A stretch of DNA of 64,000 bases, taken from assembly GCA_040878035.1 (NCBI GenBank), contig JBBDMX010000030.1, positions 73,198 through 137,197 of the forward strand, written 5' to 3'. Origin of the DNA: JBBDMX01 sp040878035 (lineage in GTDB: Bacteria; Planctomycetota; Phycisphaerae; Phycisphaerales; Phycisphaeraceae). Shown one piece after another: positions 1 through 8,852 of the stretch; positions within the stretch are counted from its first letter, which is position 1, and the number at the start of each line of letters is the position of its first letter. A program made the position numbers and the translations under genes. The notes below the pieces were generated by a model, which saw only the letters and a list, made by a program, of their open reading frames with translations, had not been told where the DNA came from and did no database searches.

Positions 1-2
1 GG

Positions 3-884
3 CAGATGCCGCGAACGATGATGCTGTTTGTGGTCGGCGCGGTGGCGATCTGCGCGCTGCCGCCGCTGAACGGTTTTGCCGGCGAATGGCTGCTGTATGT
101 CGGCCTGTTTCGCACGCTGGGCCCCGGCCCTGGCCCCGACCTGGGAGCGGGAGCGGGACTGCCGGTGGTCGCCGTGGCGGCCGTCGCCCTGGCGATGACC
201 GGGGCGTTGGCGGTTGCCTGCTTCGTCAAACTGCTGGGCGCGGTGTTTCTCGGTTCGCCGCGCAGCCCACTGGCCCAGCACGCACACGACCCGCCGGCGA
301 GCATGATGGCGCCCATGGCGCTGCTGGCGGCGGGCTGCGCCGGCATCGGCCTGTTCCCCATGGTTGCCAGCCCGCTGCTGGAAGACGCCGCGCGGACCTG
401 GGCAGCCCTGCCGGATTCGTCGGCGACGATCGCGTCCCTGGCGCCTCTGCGCTGGATCACGGCGCTGGGATTGGGGCTGGTGGTCCTCATCATCGCATTG
501 GTGCTGGCCCTAAAGGTGCTGCCCCGCGCCAAGGTCGTCGCCCGGACCGGAACATGGGATTGCGGCTACGCCCAACCCACGACGCGCATGCAGTACACCG
601 GCTCATCGTTTGGCCAGACGCTCGTGGAGCTGTTCGCCTTTGTCCTCTGGCCCAAGCGCCATTGGCCGGCCATTCGTGGCTTGTTTTCCTCATCCGCGCA
701 CTACAAGGGTGTCGTGCCCGATACGGTTCTGGATCGGCTGGTCCTGCCCTTGTTCCACGTGGCCGGGCGATATCTGCCCAACCTTCGGGTCTTGCAGCAA
801 GGGCAGACGCAAATGTATGTGCTCTATGTGCTGGTCATCGTGATCGTGCTGCTTATCTGGGGTCAGATGGGAGGTCAGCCTTGA
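3..884 (+). CDS. hyfB: HyfB-like proton-pumping subunit, C-terminal part
   Basis: This is the C-terminal part (about 293 residues) of a large antiporter-like membrane subunit of the NuoL/NuoM/MrpA type; the reading frame is open to the left edge, so the real start lies outside the window. The segment ALPPLNGFAGEWL is the typical conserved stretch of this family, followed by several hydrophobic helices and the C-terminal extension seen in HyfB/HycC (motif TWDCGY near residue 182). It would sit in the inner membrane and move protons or Na+ across it. Its stop overlaps the TTG start of the next gene, so it is translationally coupled to the rest of the complex. Naming as HyfB rests on gene order as well as sequence. 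Confidence 0.85.
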   Translation, partial: QMPRTMMLFVVGAVAICALPPLNGFAGEWLLYVGLFRTLGPGPGPDLGAGAGLPVVAVAAVALAMTGALAVACFVKLLGAVFLGSPRSPLAQHAHDPPASMMAPMALLAAGCAGIGLFPMVASPLLEDAARTWAALPDSSATIASLAPLRWITALGLGLVVLIIALVLALKVLPRAKVVARTGTWDCGYAQPTTRMQYTGSSFGQTLVELFAFVLWPKRHWPAIRGLFSSSAHYKGVVPDTVLDRLVLPLFHVAGRYLPNLRVLQQGQTQMYVLYVLVIVIVLLIWGQMGGQP

Positions 885-1789
885 CCGACAGAATTGTCCA
901 CATGTTGGTGCTGCTCGTGCTGCCTCCGCTGCTGATCGGCATGATCAACAAGACCAAGGCGTGGTTCGGCGGCCGCGACGGCCCGCCCCTGCTTCAGCCT
1001 TATTATGACCTGTTCAGGCTCATGCGCAAGGGCATGGTGATCAGCACGTCCACCACGTGGATCTTTCGCGCCGCGCCGGTGGTCACCTTGGCGACCGTGT
1101 TGCTGGCGGGCCTGCTGGTGCCCATCAGCCGGTTCCATGCCCCCATTGCCTTCACCGGCGACCTGATCCTTTTCGCCTATCTCCTGGGCCTGGCGCGGTT
1201 CTTCACGACGGCGGCGGCGCTGGACACCGGCTCGCCGTTCGAGGGCATGGGCGCGGCACGCGAAGTGACCTTCGCCTGCCTCACGGAGCCGGCCCTGTTC
1301 TTCGCGCTCCTGGTGCTGGCCAAGGCGTCGGGCTCGCTGACGTTGACCCAGATGCTGCACGGCCCGGTGGGCGGGTTCGCCGCCGCCACCGCCGCGCCCC
1401 TGGTCCTGGTCGCCATCGGGTTGTTCATCGTGATACTGGCGGAAACCTGCCGCATCCCCGTGGACGACCCCAACACCCACCTGGAGTTGACCATGATTCA
1501 CGAAGTCATGGTGCTCGATCACAGCGGGCCGCTGTTGGGCGTGATCCTTTACGCCTCGGCGATCAAGCTGTGCATTCTCGGCACGGTGCTGTTGCACGTG
1601 GTGGCGCCCTTTACCACCGGACAGGTGTGGCTTGACGTGCCGCTGTTCGTCCTGGAACTGCTTGGGCTGACCGTCGTGATCGGCGTGGTCGAGTCCGTGA
1701 TGGCGCGGCTCCAGATGCGCCACGTGCCTTATCTGCTCATCGCGGCGATGCTTTTCTGTGGCTTTGGCTTCCTCCTGCTGGTGAGGTGA
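881..1789 (+). CDS. hyfC: HyfC/HycD-like (NuoH-like) membrane subunit
   Basis: A 302-residue, all-helical membrane protein of the NuoH/HycD/HyfC family, which links the soluble arm to the membrane arm of the complex and lines the quinone-side cavity. Family motifs include QPYYDLFRLMRK near the N-terminus and DDPNTHLELTMIHEVM in the second half. The open frame extends upstream, but that part is a shadow of hyfB. I start at TTG 881, which overlaps the hyfB stop (TTGA) and has GGGAGGT just upstream; ATG 902 is the alternative. The length fits the family (about 300-320). The next gene follows after a few bases. Confidence 0.9.
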   Translation: MTDRIVHMLVLLVLPPLLIGMINKTKAWFGGRDGPPLLQPYYDLFRLMRKGMVISTSTTWIFRAAPVVTLATVLLAGLLVPISRFHAPIAFTGDLILFAYLLGLARFFTTAAALDTGSPFEGMGAAREVTFACLTEPALFFALLVLAKASGSLTLTQMLHGPVGGFAAATAAPLVLVAIGLFIVILAETCRIPVDDPNTHLELTMIHEVMVLDHSGPLLGVILYASAIKLCILGTVLLHVVAPFTTGQVWLDVPLFVLELLGLTVVIGVVESVMARLQMRHVPYLLIAAMLFCGFGFLLLVR

Positions 1790-1794
1790 TTTCC

Positions 1795-2436
1795 ATGATC
1801 AATCTGCTCAACGCCGTTCTGGTCCTGGTCCTGGTGCTCAACCTCTTTGCGCTGGGCACCAGCCGAATCCTGGCGGTGATCCGCACGGTCGCCGCCCAGG
1901 GCGTCCTGCTGGGCGTCATCCCGCTGCTGGTGCATAAGCACCTGACTGTTCCGGTGGCCATGGCCTCGATCGCGGCGATCCTGCTCAAGGGGATGGTGAT
2001 TCCCGCGATCATGATTCGCGCCCTGCGCGACGCGCAGATCAGGCGCGAGGTCGAGCCGTTGATCGGCCTGTTGCCGTCGATCATCCTGGGGGCACTGGCG
2101 ACCGCGTTCGCCCTGCTGGTCGCCGGTCAACTGCCCCTGGCCAAGCAACATGAGGGGGCTTTACTGGTGCCCGCGGCCATCGCCACCGTCCTGGTGGGCT
2201 TCATCCTGCTCACCAGCCGATTCAAGGCGCTGAGTCAGGTCGTCGGCTATCTGGTCCTGGAAAACGGCATCTTCATCTTCGGCATGCTGCTCATCGAGGC
2301 CATGCCGCTGGTGGTGGAAATGGGCGTGCTGCTGGATCTGTTCGTCGGCGTGTTTGTGATCTGCATTATCGTCAACCACATCAATCGTGCGTTTTCCTCC
2401 ATGGATACACGCCGACTGGTTTCGCTCAAGGAATGA
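1795..2436 (+). CDS. hyfE: HyfE-like membrane subunit
   Basis: A 213-residue membrane protein with about six hydrophobic helices, the size and position of HyfE in hydrogenase-4 type operons; its N-terminal and C-terminal halves resemble NuoK-type helices. ATG 1795 is preferred because GAGGTG lies 7 bases before it; a GTG at 1786 overlapping the previous stop is possible. It sits between hyfC and hyfF exactly as in known hyf and ehr operons. HyfE is absent from Hyc-type (hydrogenase-3) operons, so its presence places the cluster on the hydrogenase-4 side. Confidence 0.8.
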   Translation: MINLLNAVLVLVLVLNLFALGTSRILAVIRTVAAQGVLLGVIPLLVHKHLTVPVAMASIAAILLKGMVIPAIMIRALRDAQIRREVEPLIGLLPSIILGALATAFALLVAGQLPLAKQHEGALLVPAAIATVLVGFILLTSRFKALSQVVGYLVLENGIFIFGMLLIEAMPLVVEMGVLLDLFVGVFVICIIVNHINRAFSSMDTRRLVSLKE

Positions 2437-2439
2437 TTC

Positions 2440-3873
2440 ATGGCCTTCGTGCTGATCTTGATGCCCCTGGTCCTGGCGGCCGTCGCCGCGGCGGTGACCT
2501 CCAACCGCTTGCGGCCCTGGCTCCTGCCCCTGACGGCCATGGCGCACCTGGCGACGACTCTGTTCGTGCTGACGCGGCCGGATTTGATGCGAACCGCCCA
2601 ATGGCTGGTGCTTGACCCGCCGGGGCGCGTCGTCCTGCTGCTGGTCAGCTCTCTTTTCCTCCTGTGCTCGTTTTACGCGGTGGGCTACCTGCAACACCGT
2701 CAGGAACGGTCCAATCGTGTGTTTTGCGCCTGCTTGCTGGCCTTCCTGGGCGTCATGAGCCTGGTGACCTGGGCGCAGCACCTGGGCCTGATGTGGGTGG
2801 CGATCGAGGCCAGCACTCTGGTCACCGCGCCCTTGATCTACTTCAACCACACGCAGCGCAGTATCGAGGCCACTTGGAAGTACCTGCTGGTGGGCTCGGT
2901 GGGCATCGCTCTGGCGCTATTGGGCACGTTCTTCCTGGCCTACGCCTCGCTGCACCAGGGTCTGCAATCCACGCTCACGTTCGAGGAGTTGCTGCGCACG
3001 GCGCCGCAGTTGTCCAAGCCGTGGCTGCACGCGGCATTCATCCTGTTACTCGTGGGCTACGGCACCAAGATGGGCCTGGCGCCGATGCACACCTGGAAGC
3101 CCGACGCTTATGGCGAAGCGCCGGGCGTGATCGGGGCGATCTTCGCCGGCGGCGTGACCAGTTGCGCGTTTCTGGCGGTCTTGCGCATCAGTCACATCAG
3201 CCACGCGGCGGGGGACAGCGCCTTTGCGTCGCGGCTGCTGCTGTTCATGGGCTTGCTCTCGATGGCGGTGGCGGGGGTGTTCATGGTCGGCCAGCGCGAT
3301 TTTAAGCGAATGCTGGCCTACTCGAGCGTCGAGCACATGGGCATCCTGGTGCTGGGGCTGGGCATCGGCGGACCCGCCTTGTACGGAACCATGCTCCATG
3401 TCGTGACCAACGGCTTGACCAAGGGCGTGCTGTTCCTGTCGGCGGGCAACATTCACCGCGCTTACGCCAGCAAGAGCACCGACCAGGTTCGCGGCGCGAT
3501 GCGTCGGCTGCCCTGGTCGGGGACACTCTTTCTGGCGGGCTTTCTGGCCATCACCGGGTCGCCGCCGTTCGGCCCGTTCATCAGCGAGTTTGCCATCCTC
3601 AACGGCGCGTTCCAGGCGGGCCGGTTCATCACGGCGGGGTTGTTCCTGTTCCTGCTGCTGGTGGTGTTCATCGGCATGGGCACGACAGTGCTGCAAGTGG
3701 TGCAGGGACGGGCGCCGGCGGAGGTGCGCGACACCCCGTATCGCGACGGCATCCTCACCACGGCGCCGATCGTGGTGTGCATGGCCCTGGTCCTGCTCCT
3801 GGGCGTCTACATACCCGCACCGCTCGACCACATGATTCAGGACGTGGTCCGCTATCTGGAGGCCCAACCATGA
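2440..3873 (+). CDS. hyfF: HyfF-like proton-pumping subunit
   Basis: A 477-residue antiporter-like membrane subunit of the NuoN/NuoM/HyfF type. It shows the conserved GYGTKMGLAPMHTWKPDAYG stretch with the functional lysine and HTW, the FKRMLAYSSVEHMG segment, and ITGSPPFGPFISEF near the C-terminus. These are hallmarks of proton-translocating subunits. ATG 2440 lies three bases after the hyfE stop. It ends in ATGA, overlapping the start of the next gene. Together with HyfB it gives two pump modules in the predicted complex. Confidence 0.9.
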   Translation: MAFVLILMPLVLAAVAAAVTSNRLRPWLLPLTAMAHLATTLFVLTRPDLMRTAQWLVLDPPGRVVLLLVSSLFLLCSFYAVGYLQHRQERSNRVFCACLLAFLGVMSLVTWAQHLGLMWVAIEASTLVTAPLIYFNHTQRSIEATWKYLLVGSVGIALALLGTFFLAYASLHQGLQSTLTFEELLRTAPQLSKPWLHAAFILLLVGYGTKMGLAPMHTWKPDAYGEAPGVIGAIFAGGVTSCAFLAVLRISHISHAAGDSAFASRLLLFMGLLSMAVAGVFMVGQRDFKRMLAYSSVEHMGILVLGLGIGGPALYGTMLHVVTNGLTKGVLFLSAGNIHRAYASKSTDQVRGAMRRLPWSGTLFLAGFLAITGSPPFGPFISEFAILNGAFQAGRFITAGLFLFLLLVVFIGMGTTVLQVVQGRAPAEVRDTPYRDGILTTAPIVVCMALVLLLGVYIPAPLDHMIQDVVRYLEAQP

Positions 3874-5411
3874 CGCCTGACCCGCTCATGCTGGCGACCT
3901 TGACCAACAACAGGTCGATCAAGCTCGAGTCGATCCCGACCCTGGCGATCGAGGAGTTCGGGCGCACGATTCTCGACTGCGTGGCGGCGGGCTGGCGCGT
4001 GGCGGCGCTGTTCGCTTCGGCCGCGCAAGATCCCCGGCAGACGCTGCTGTATGTCATCCTGGCGGACGATCATCACAACCGCCTGCATGTGAGCCGGGCC
4101 CTGGTGCAAGGCGATCACTTTCCGTCGCTGACGGCGCGTTGCCCGCAAGTGCATCTGTTTGAGCGCGAGATCGCTGAGCAGTTCGGGCTTAAGCCGATCG
4201 ATCATCCCTGGTTCAAGCCCGTGCGCTATCACCGGTCCTGGACCCCCGGTGGCGGGCGCGACGCATGGGACCGTCCGGCCGACGAGGCGATCCTGCCTGG
4301 GGTCACGGATTTCTTTCGCGTCGAAGGCGACGAGGTCCATGAAGTGGCCGTGGGTCCGGTGCATGCCGGGGTCATCGAACCGGGGCACTTCCGCTTCCAG
4401 TGTCATGGCGAGCGCGTGTTCCATCTGGAGATTGCCCTGGGCTACCAGCACCGCGGCGTCGAGCAGGCCATGCTCGGCGGTCCGACCCAGCGTTCCATTC
4501 ATTACGCCGAAACCCTGGCGGGCGACACCACGATCGCGCATGCCACCACGTACTGTCAGGTGCTCGAGGAGTTGGCCCGTTGCCAGAAGCCGCCGCGGGC
4601 ACAGACGCTGCGGGCGATTGCTCTGGAGCTCGAACGCCTGGCCAACCACGTCGGCGACTTAGGGGCGCTGGCGCAGGATGTGGGCTTTCTGCCTACCGCC
4701 AGTTATTGTGGGCGCATCCGCGGCGACCTGCTCAACATGACCGCACTGCTGTGCGGCAGCCGATTCGGGCGCAGCATGATTCGGCCCGGAGGCGTCAGCT
4801 TTGACGTTGACGAGGCGCGCGTCGCCGAACTGCGGCGCCGGCTCGACGCCGCCGAGCGAGACACCACCGTCGCCGTCAAGCTCCTCTGGGACACACCCTC
4901 GGTCATGGCGCGATTCGAGGATATTGGGCCGCTGCCGCCCCAGGTTGCCACCGAATTGGGCATCGTCGGCCCTGCCGCCCGTGCCTCGGGCCTGATGCGC
5001 GACGCCCGTCACGACCAGCCGTCGGGCCTCTTCCGCTTTGCCCACATCCCGGTCTCGACCTGTGAAACGGGCGACGTCTTTGCCCGCGCCTTTGTCCGCT
5101 GGCTGGAGATCCAGCAGTCCATCGTGTTCATCCGCGACCAGCTTCACGCCATGCCGCCCGGGCCGATCATGGTGGCCCTAAGTCCGCTGGCGCCCAACTC
5201 GCTGGCCATCGCCTTGAACGAAGGATGGCGCGGCGAGGTCTGCCACGTGGCGCTGACCGACGAGCAGGGCCGGTTCACCCGGTACAAGATCGTGGATCCG
5301 TCCTTCCATAACTGGAGCGCCCTGGCTTACGCATTGCGCAATCAGGAAATCTCGGACTTCCCGCTGTGCAACAAGAGTTTCAACCTGTCCTATTGCGGAC
5401 ACGATCTCTGA
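3870..5411 (+). CDS. hyfG: HyfG-like large subunit (NuoC-NuoD fusion) without Ni-Fe cysteines
   Basis: A 513-residue soluble subunit. Residues about 1-170 are a NuoC-like domain (HLFEREIAEQFGLKP) and the rest is a NuoD/hydrogenase large-subunit domain (EPGHFRFQCHGERVFHLEI, YQHRGVEQ). In true group 4 hydrogenases four cysteines in two CxxC motifs bind Ni-Fe. Here the first motif region reads AGDTTIAHATTYCQ, with one Cys only, and the C-terminus reads CNKSFNLSYCGHDL, with no DPCxxC. The protein therefore cannot carry a normal Ni-Fe site. This is the known mark of Ehr complexes, whose substrate is unsettled. The open frame extends upstream of ATG 3870, but the ATGA overlap with hyfF sets the start. 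Confidence 0.9.
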   Translation: MTPDPLMLATLTNNRSIKLESIPTLAIEEFGRTILDCVAAGWRVAALFASAAQDPRQTLLYVILADDHHNRLHVSRALVQGDHFPSLTARCPQVHLFEREIAEQFGLKPIDHPWFKPVRYHRSWTPGGGRDAWDRPADEAILPGVTDFFRVEGDEVHEVAVGPVHAGVIEPGHFRFQCHGERVFHLEIALGYQHRGVEQAMLGGPTQRSIHYAETLAGDTTIAHATTYCQVLEELARCQKPPRAQTLRAIALELERLANHVGDLGALAQDVGFLPTASYCGRIRGDLLNMTALLCGSRFGRSMIRPGGVSFDVDEARVAELRRRLDAAERDTTVAVKLLWDTPSVMARFEDIGPLPPQVATELGIVGPAARASGLMRDARHDQPSGLFRFAHIPVSTCETGDVFARAFVRWLEIQQSIVFIRDQLHAMPPGPIMVALSPLAPNSLAIALNEGWRGEVCHVALTDEQGRFTRYKIVDPSFHNWSALAYALRNQEISDFPLCNKSFNLSYCGHDL

Positions 5412-5415
5412 TGGG

Positions 5416-5460
5416 TAGGAGTCAGGAGACGGGAGACGGGAGACAGGAGTCAGGAGTGAG
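5416..5460. repeat. GGAGACA/GGAGTCA simple repeat tract
   Basis: A purine-rich tract made of GGAGTCAGGAGACGGGAGAC-like heptamer-to-octamer units lies between hyfG and hyfI. It looks like one of the many simple dispersed repeats in this genome. It has no spacer structure and is not a CRISPR. It separates the last gene from the otherwise overlapping operon by 115 bases. Confidence 0.6.
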
Positions 5461-5526
5461 TACGTTTAGCGGGTGACGCGCAGCGTCCCTGCAAGCAGGA
5501 ATCAGGCGACATCAGGGAATCTCTTT

Positions 5527-6318
5527 ATGCTCAAGATCATTCGTTCCCGGCTCCAGCAGGGCCATCGCACCATCAAGTACCCCGATGGCCCCGCGCCGCC
5601 GACGCCGGATCGGTTTCGCGGCCGGCCGAATATCGACGCGGCCAAGTGCCCCCAGGGCTGTCACGCCTGCGCCCAGGTCTGCCCGACCCACGCGATCACC
5701 GTGACGGATAAGGTGCGCATCGACTTGGGCGCCTGTCTCTTCTGCACCGATTGCGTCAAGGCCTGCCCGGAACAGGCCATTGCCTACACCACCGATTACC
5801 GCCTTGCCGTTCGTCAACGCAACGATCTGATCATTGATCAGGACCAGCAGGCGCTCAAACTCGCGGCCGCGCTGGACACGAAGCTCAAGCGAATGTTCGG
5901 CCGGTCGCTGAAACTGCGGCAGGTCAGCGCCGGCGGCTGCAACGCCTGTGAGGCCGACGTGAACGTGCTCAATACGGTGGGCTGGGACCTGAGCCGATTT
6001 GGCATCCAGGTCGTCGCGTCGCCGCGTCACGCCGATGGCCTCCTGATCACCGGCCCCGTGACCCAGAACATGAAGCTGGCGCTGAAGAAAACCTATGACG
6101 CGGTGCCCGAGCCGAAAATCGTCATCGCCGTCGGGGCGTGTGCGATCGCAGGCGGACCCTACATCGACCACCCGCAGGTCAACAACGGAGCCGACGCGGT
6201 CGTGCCGGTGGACCTCTACATCCCCGGCTGCCCGCCTCATCCGCTCACCATTCTCGACGGGCTGCTCCGCCTGCTCGGGCGCGTCGAAGATGGCAGCCGT
6301 CCCCTACCCGCGACGTGA
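5527..6318 (+). CDS. hyfI: Fused ferredoxin (HyfH-like) and NuoB-like (HyfI) subunit
   Basis: A 263-residue iron-sulfur protein. Residues about 35-85 hold two [4Fe-4S] ferredoxin motifs: CPQGCHACAQVCP and CLFCTDCVKACP. Residues about 130-260 are a NuoB/HyfI-like domain with four cysteines for the proximal cluster (GGCNACEAD, GACAIAGGPY, PGCPPHP). It should pass electrons between the large subunit and a donor. In E. coli these parts are the separate proteins HyfH and HyfI. The first ferredoxin motif has CxxxC instead of CxxC at its start. I start at ATG 5527, with AGGGA about 9 bases upstream; the open frame begins 18 codons earlier without a ribosome site. It is the last gene of the operon. 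Confidence 0.85.
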   Translation: MLKIIRSRLQQGHRTIKYPDGPAPPTPDRFRGRPNIDAAKCPQGCHACAQVCPTHAITVTDKVRIDLGACLFCTDCVKACPEQAIAYTTDYRLAVRQRNDLIIDQDQQALKLAAALDTKLKRMFGRSLKLRQVSAGGCNACEADVNVLNTVGWDLSRFGIQVVASPRHADGLLITGPVTQNMKLALKKTYDAVPEPKIVIAVGACAIAGGPYIDHPQVNNGADAVVPVDLYIPGCPPHPLTILDGLLRLLGRVEDGSRPLPAT

Positions 6319-6405
6319 CCTCGCTTCGTTTGGGCCGTTGCACTTGGGAACCGAATCTACTAGCTTTCTCCAAGACCATCAACACCACCACAAGGCGAAC
6401 CGCAA

Positions 6406-7236
6406 ATGGGCAAGTCTTCACTTCGCGTCTGGCATGTCGGCAACTGGTGCGCCCATTGGGGCAACGAGTTTCGCGAATCCGCGTTCCGCTCCTCGATCAA
6501 AGACTTCGAGGTGCTCAACTACGCGAAATTCCTGGTGCGCGCCTTGGAGAAGATTCCCGGCACGGAGGTCAGTTCCATCCCGTCGTGGGAGCTGTACCAC
6601 ATGTCTCCCGCGCAGTTTGATGAACGATTGAAGTGGGCCACCACGATCATCTTCGGCGATGTCGAAACGCAATCGTTGCACCTGAACCCATCGTTCTTTC
6701 AGAATCAGTTCAGCAGTGAGGCGGTCACGTTCCCTGACCGGTTCGACATTCTCAAGCAATGGGTGACCCGCGGCGGTCATTTTCACATGAACGGCGGCTG
6801 GTTCAGCTTCGCCGGACACCAGGGCTACGGCGGCTGGAACCGCAGCCGCTGGCAGAAGGACACAGCCGAGCGCGTCTTGCCCGTCGAGTGTCTTGACGGC
6901 GACGACCTGATCGAGTCCACCGCGTCCTTCGAAGTGCGGACCACCGATGCCAAGCATCCGGCCGTGCGCGGCGTGGACTGGTCGACGGTGCCCCCGATTC
7001 TGGGCTTCAACGAAACCCACCGATCGCCCGGCGGCAATGTCATCGTGGAAATCCGCAACGGAACCAGTTGGTATCCGCTTCTGGCCGAGCGACCTGTCGG
7101 GCGCGGCCGCTGCACCGCCTGGACCACCGGCGCCAGCCCGCACTGGGGCATCAACTTCATGAAGTGGGATCACTACGATCGCTTCTGGAAGCAGCTCTTT
7201 GCCCCGGCGCCCGTCCGCAAGGGCACGCGCGGATGA
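6406..7236 (+). CDS. GATase1-like protein (DUF1355 type)
   Basis: A 276-residue cytoplasmic protein resembling the class I glutamine-amidotransferase-like family annotated as putative glutamine amidotransferase (DUF1355). Features include the N-terminal VWHVGNWCAHWGNEF, the RGGHFHMNGGWFSFAGHQGYGGW glycine-rich segment (positions 6769-6840) and PLLAERPVGRGRCTAWTTGASPHWG near the end. No clear Cys-His-Glu triad of a working amidotransferase is visible in the usual nucleophile-elbow context, so an enzymatic role is uncertain. Related proteins often sit beside sugar-metabolism genes, as here: an AGE-family epimerase follows 3 bases later and is probably cotranscribed. Confidence 0.7.
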   Translation: MGKSSLRVWHVGNWCAHWGNEFRESAFRSSIKDFEVLNYAKFLVRALEKIPGTEVSSIPSWELYHMSPAQFDERLKWATTIIFGDVETQSLHLNPSFFQNQFSSEAVTFPDRFDILKQWVTRGGHFHMNGGWFSFAGHQGYGGWNRSRWQKDTAERVLPVECLDGDDLIESTASFEVRTTDAKHPAVRGVDWSTVPPILGFNETHRSPGGNVIVEIRNGTSWYPLLAERPVGRGRCTAWTTGASPHWGINFMKWDHYDRFWKQLFAPAPVRKGTRG

Positions 7237-7239
7237 CCG

Positions 7240-8439
7240 ATGACCATCAGCGACGGAAACATCCCGGCTCCACAACTGCGCGCGGTGCGTGACCGCTACC
7301 ACGGGTTGTTGTTCGCGGATGTGGTCCCGTGGTGGTTGCGCCATGCTCGTGACGAGGAACAGGGCGGCTACTTCAACTGCCTCAACCGGGACGGAACACC
7401 CTATACCAGTGAGAAATACTTCTGGCCCACAGCCCGGCAAGTGTGGTTCTTCAGCCACCTCTACCGTCACCACGAGGCCCGGCCCGAGTGGCTCGCCCAC
7501 GCCCGGCATGGGTTTGATTTTCTCGACCGGTACGGCTTCGCGTCCGACGGCAAGATGTATTTCCGCACCGGCCGAGCCGGTGAACCGCGTGCGACCTGCC
7601 TGAGTCTGTACACCGAATGTTTCGCGGCCATGGCCTATGCCGCGTTCGGCGCCGCCACGGGCCAGGCCGGCCACGTGCGCCGGGCGGTCCAGATGTTCCA
7701 GCGCATCCTGCCGCGCCTGGGCAAGCCAACCGACACCCCCTTGCTTGGCTATCCGATACTGGCCGAGTTTCACCTTCACGCCCACGACATGATTCGCCTG
7801 ACGGTGGCGGAGGTGCTCTTCGACGTGACCGGCGAGCGGTTGTGGCGCGACGAATCGGTGCGATCCGTCGAGTCCATTCTCACGCGCCATTGGCATCCGC
7901 AACTTGATGCGTTGTTGGAGCAGGTCAGCCCGGTGGGCAAGCCCATGCTGGACCTGCCCGAAGCGCGGTTGGTGCACCCGGGCCATGCGCTCGAGTCGGC
8001 ATGGATGATCCTGGAAGTCGCCTTGGCGGAACATCGCGAGGACTGGGTCGCCGCCGCCGTGGCCATCATCCGCAGCAGTTACCGGCGGGGCTGGGACAAC
8101 GAATTGGGCGGTCTGCGCTACTTGATGAACCTGGACGGGTCGCCCGCGCACGCGCTGGAGGCCGACTGCAAGTTGCTCTGGCCGCAATGCGAAGCCTTGT
8201 ACGCCACGTTCCTGGGCTGGAAGGCGACCGGCGCCGCGGACCTGCGCGGGTTCTACGAGCAAATCGAGCAGTACCTGCTGGCGCATTTTCGCGACCCGGA
8301 GCACGGCGAATTTTTCGGGTATCTCAACCGCGACGGCAGCCCGATCTTCACCGCCAAGGCTAACGGCTGGGAAGGCTGCTTCCACTTGCCCAGGGTCTTG
8401 TTCCGCATGTACCAGGCCGCGAGAGGCTTGAATCAATGA
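7240..8439 (+). CDS. AGE-family epimerase/isomerase
   Basis: A 399-residue protein of the N-acylglucosamine 2-epimerase (AGE/cellobiose epimerase/RnBP) family, an alpha/alpha-barrel. Typical parts are GGYFNCLNRDGTPY near residue 37, KYFWPTARQVWFF, the HPGHALESAWMILE segment with a likely catalytic His near residue 248, and EYFGYLNRDGSP-like repeats near the C-terminus. Members interconvert sugar epimers or ketose and aldose forms in the cytoplasm; the exact sugar cannot be read from sequence. The length matches the family (about 390-420). It follows the GATase1-like gene after 3 bases, and the two are likely one operon. Confidence 0.85.
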   Translation: MTISDGNIPAPQLRAVRDRYHGLLFADVVPWWLRHARDEEQGGYFNCLNRDGTPYTSEKYFWPTARQVWFFSHLYRHHEARPEWLAHARHGFDFLDRYGFASDGKMYFRTGRAGEPRATCLSLYTECFAAMAYAAFGAATGQAGHVRRAVQMFQRILPRLGKPTDTPLLGYPILAEFHLHAHDMIRLTVAEVLFDVTGERLWRDESVRSVESILTRHWHPQLDALLEQVSPVGKPMLDLPEARLVHPGHALESAWMILEVALAEHREDWVAAAVAIIRSSYRRGWDNELGGLRYLMNLDGSPAHALEADCKLLWPQCEALYATFLGWKATGAADLRGFYEQIEQYLLAHFRDPEHGEFFGYLNRDGSPIFTAKANGWEGCFHLPRVLFRMYQAARGLNQ

Positions 8440-8632
8440 CCCCGACGGGGTCTGTACCCCCCGCGATTTACCGCATAAAAACGGGGGTTCCGGGAAAAGC
8501 GACGCAGAATCCGGCGCGCCCGCCGCATTATCCACAACCCCGGACCCCCTGGCAACCTGGCTGGATGCCTGCCCGGTCCGGCTGGACCCGGCCACCCGCG
8601 CCCGTGTGCTGGCTGCCATTGACGAACGCTAG
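8432..8632 (+). pseudogene. Remnant of a small phage-island gene
   Basis: An open frame without any start codon that ends in PDPLATWLDACPVRLDPATRARVLAAIDER (in two parts: PDPLATWLDACPVRL at 8537-8581 and the rest up to the TAG at 8630). The end looks like real protein, whereas the upstream half looks like translated noncoding DNA. It precedes two copies of a DUF5681-like start, so it may be the 3' part of a lost cargo gene. Function unknown. Confidence 0.35.
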
Positions 8633-8657
8633 GCCACCAAGGCAAGGACGCCCAACC

Positions 8658-8740
8658 ATGACCATCCCACCGTCACCAAACGGGCGCTTGGCTCTTCCCT
8701 GCACAACAGGGGCGGCGACTAACGGACGCGACACCGGCGG
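8658..8740 (+). pseudogene. Decayed copy of the DUF5681 gene start
   Basis: From ATG 8658 the bases CCGTCACCAAACGG and GGACGCGAC-CCGGCGGA match the start of the intact gene at 9187 almost exactly, including the upstream CC before ATG, but the frame is broken by an in-frame stop (ACTAA near 8720) and the similarity ends near 8740. This is a decayed duplicate or a recombination scar. Confidence 0.5.
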
Positions 8741-8852
8741 ACAGCCCGAGCATCACCCAGGGAGACAAGACGCGCCACGGCCAGCCGTAGGCCAGCGACA
8801 AGCCCGCTGGCGTTTCGCAGCCGTGCCCTTTTTTTAGGTGGCGACTTAACCG

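Noticed and set aside
5416..5460. Possible CRISPR-like tandem repeat
   Set aside because: Units of about 7-8 bases without spacers and no cas genes; it is a simple repeat.
6418..8619. 733-residue minus-strand open frame
   Set aside because: Opposite two well-supported genes (GATase1-like and AGE epimerase); residue composition is that of a shadow frame.
8436..8837. 133-residue plus-strand frame
   Set aside because: Pro/Arg-rich composition typical of a shadow; better remnants lie in other frames of the same DNA.
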